From: Viridibacillus arenosi
GTDB taxonomy: Bacteria; Bacillota; Bacilli; Bacillales_A; Planococcaceae
Assembly: GCF_001955655.1 (NCBI RefSeq)
Contig: NZ_MSPW01000011.1
Span: 1-64,000, forward strand
DNA: 64,000 nt
Reading direction: 5' to 3'
Position numbers and translations under genes: made by a program
Notes under the pieces: model-generated
What the model was told of the DNA's origin: nothing
The model's database searches: none
What the model saw: only the letters and a program-made list of their open reading frames with translations
In this document: one piece after another, positions 63,924-64,000 of the stretch
How positions within the stretch are numbered: position 1 is the first letter of the stretch
Layout of the letters: the number at the start of each line of letters is the position of its first letter

Positions 63924-63950
63924 AAAAACGGTATTTACAGGGGGAGAAAG

Positions 63951-64000
63951 ATGCAAATAGCTTTAGCGAATCCAACTCATATCTTTGAAGTTGTGCATTT
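63951..64000 (+). CDS. N-terminal start of a gene cut by the window end
   Basis: An ATG with GGGGGAG nine bases upstream opens MQIALANPTHIFEVVH and runs off the end of the window. A GNAT protein is one possibility, but 16 residues do not decide it. It begins 28 bases after the serine hydrolase stop and may be in the same operon. Confidence 0.5.
   Translation, partial: MQIALANPTHIFEVVH

Overview
The window is low-GC DNA from an endospore-forming member of the Firmicutes. Spore genes support this: a YjcZ-type miniprotein, a Tlp-type SASP, a Ger(x)C germination lipoprotein and two probable spore proteins with Tyr/Pro-rich N-termini. T-box leaders, AGGAGG ribosome sites, frequent TTG/GTG starts and a RelP/RelQ alarmone synthetase agree. 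The mix (argS with a T-box, many small transferases, many decayed genes, dispersed intergenic repeats) suggests Bacillaceae or Planococcaceae, perhaps Lysinibacillus-like; the genus is inference. I see no rRNA, tRNA, CRISPR array or intact insertion sequence.

Layout. 1-8.6 kb: a secreted SH3 protein, small membrane proteins, acetyltransferases, a decayed tyrosine recombinase, and a MarR gene divergent from a DUF3238/azoreductase block, followed by ywhD, a ferredoxin and a P-loop kinase-like gene. 8.8-20 kb: an acyl-CoA ligase, small genes, an SH3/M15D peptidase, an amidohydrolase remnant, an LRR protein whose start looks frameshifted, a frameshifted YesK-like gene and an alarmone synthetase. 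20-27.9 kb: a Tet(M)-like GTPase, a methyltransferase, a phosphatase, GrpB, an acetyltransferase and an OFA-type transporter. 28-34 kb: about 1 kb without genes, a T-box leader with argS, HAD, a lipoprotein, a second GrpB and a 21-bp repeat array. 34-42.3 kb: a run of resistance/modification-type genes (APH-like, MFS, Nudix, kinase-like with zinc ribbon, acetyltransferase, AraC/GyrI, DinB, YitT, MBL). 42.6-49.2 kb: a T-box-controlled SNF symporter, then a TetR-controlled operon (NCS1 permease, DUF917, hydantoinase/oxoprolinase). 49.7-51 kb: a secreted toxin-like protein with a probable immunity partner. 51.6-64 kb: a PepSY membrane protein with a Met/His-rich segment, germination and spore genes, an EamA transporter behind a structured attenuator leader, a methyltransferase, an MFS pump, a beta-lactamase-fold serine hydrolase, and a gene running off the end.

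The most interesting items are: (1) the unidentified transcription-attenuating leader before the EamA transporter; (2) the toxin/immunity pair, where the toxin has lost its last ten or so residues to a frameshift; (3) the TetR-regulated permease-DUF917-HyuA operon with a near-perfect operator; (4) the pair of MarR operators on opposed overlapping promoters; (5) two related families of about 21-bp intergenic tandem repeats; and (6) a composite palindromic element scattered through the window. Many genes are visibly decaying (recombinase, acetyltransferase, amidohydrolase, MFS, YesK, a DUF3238 copy and others), so this is an accessory, turnover-prone part of the chromosome.
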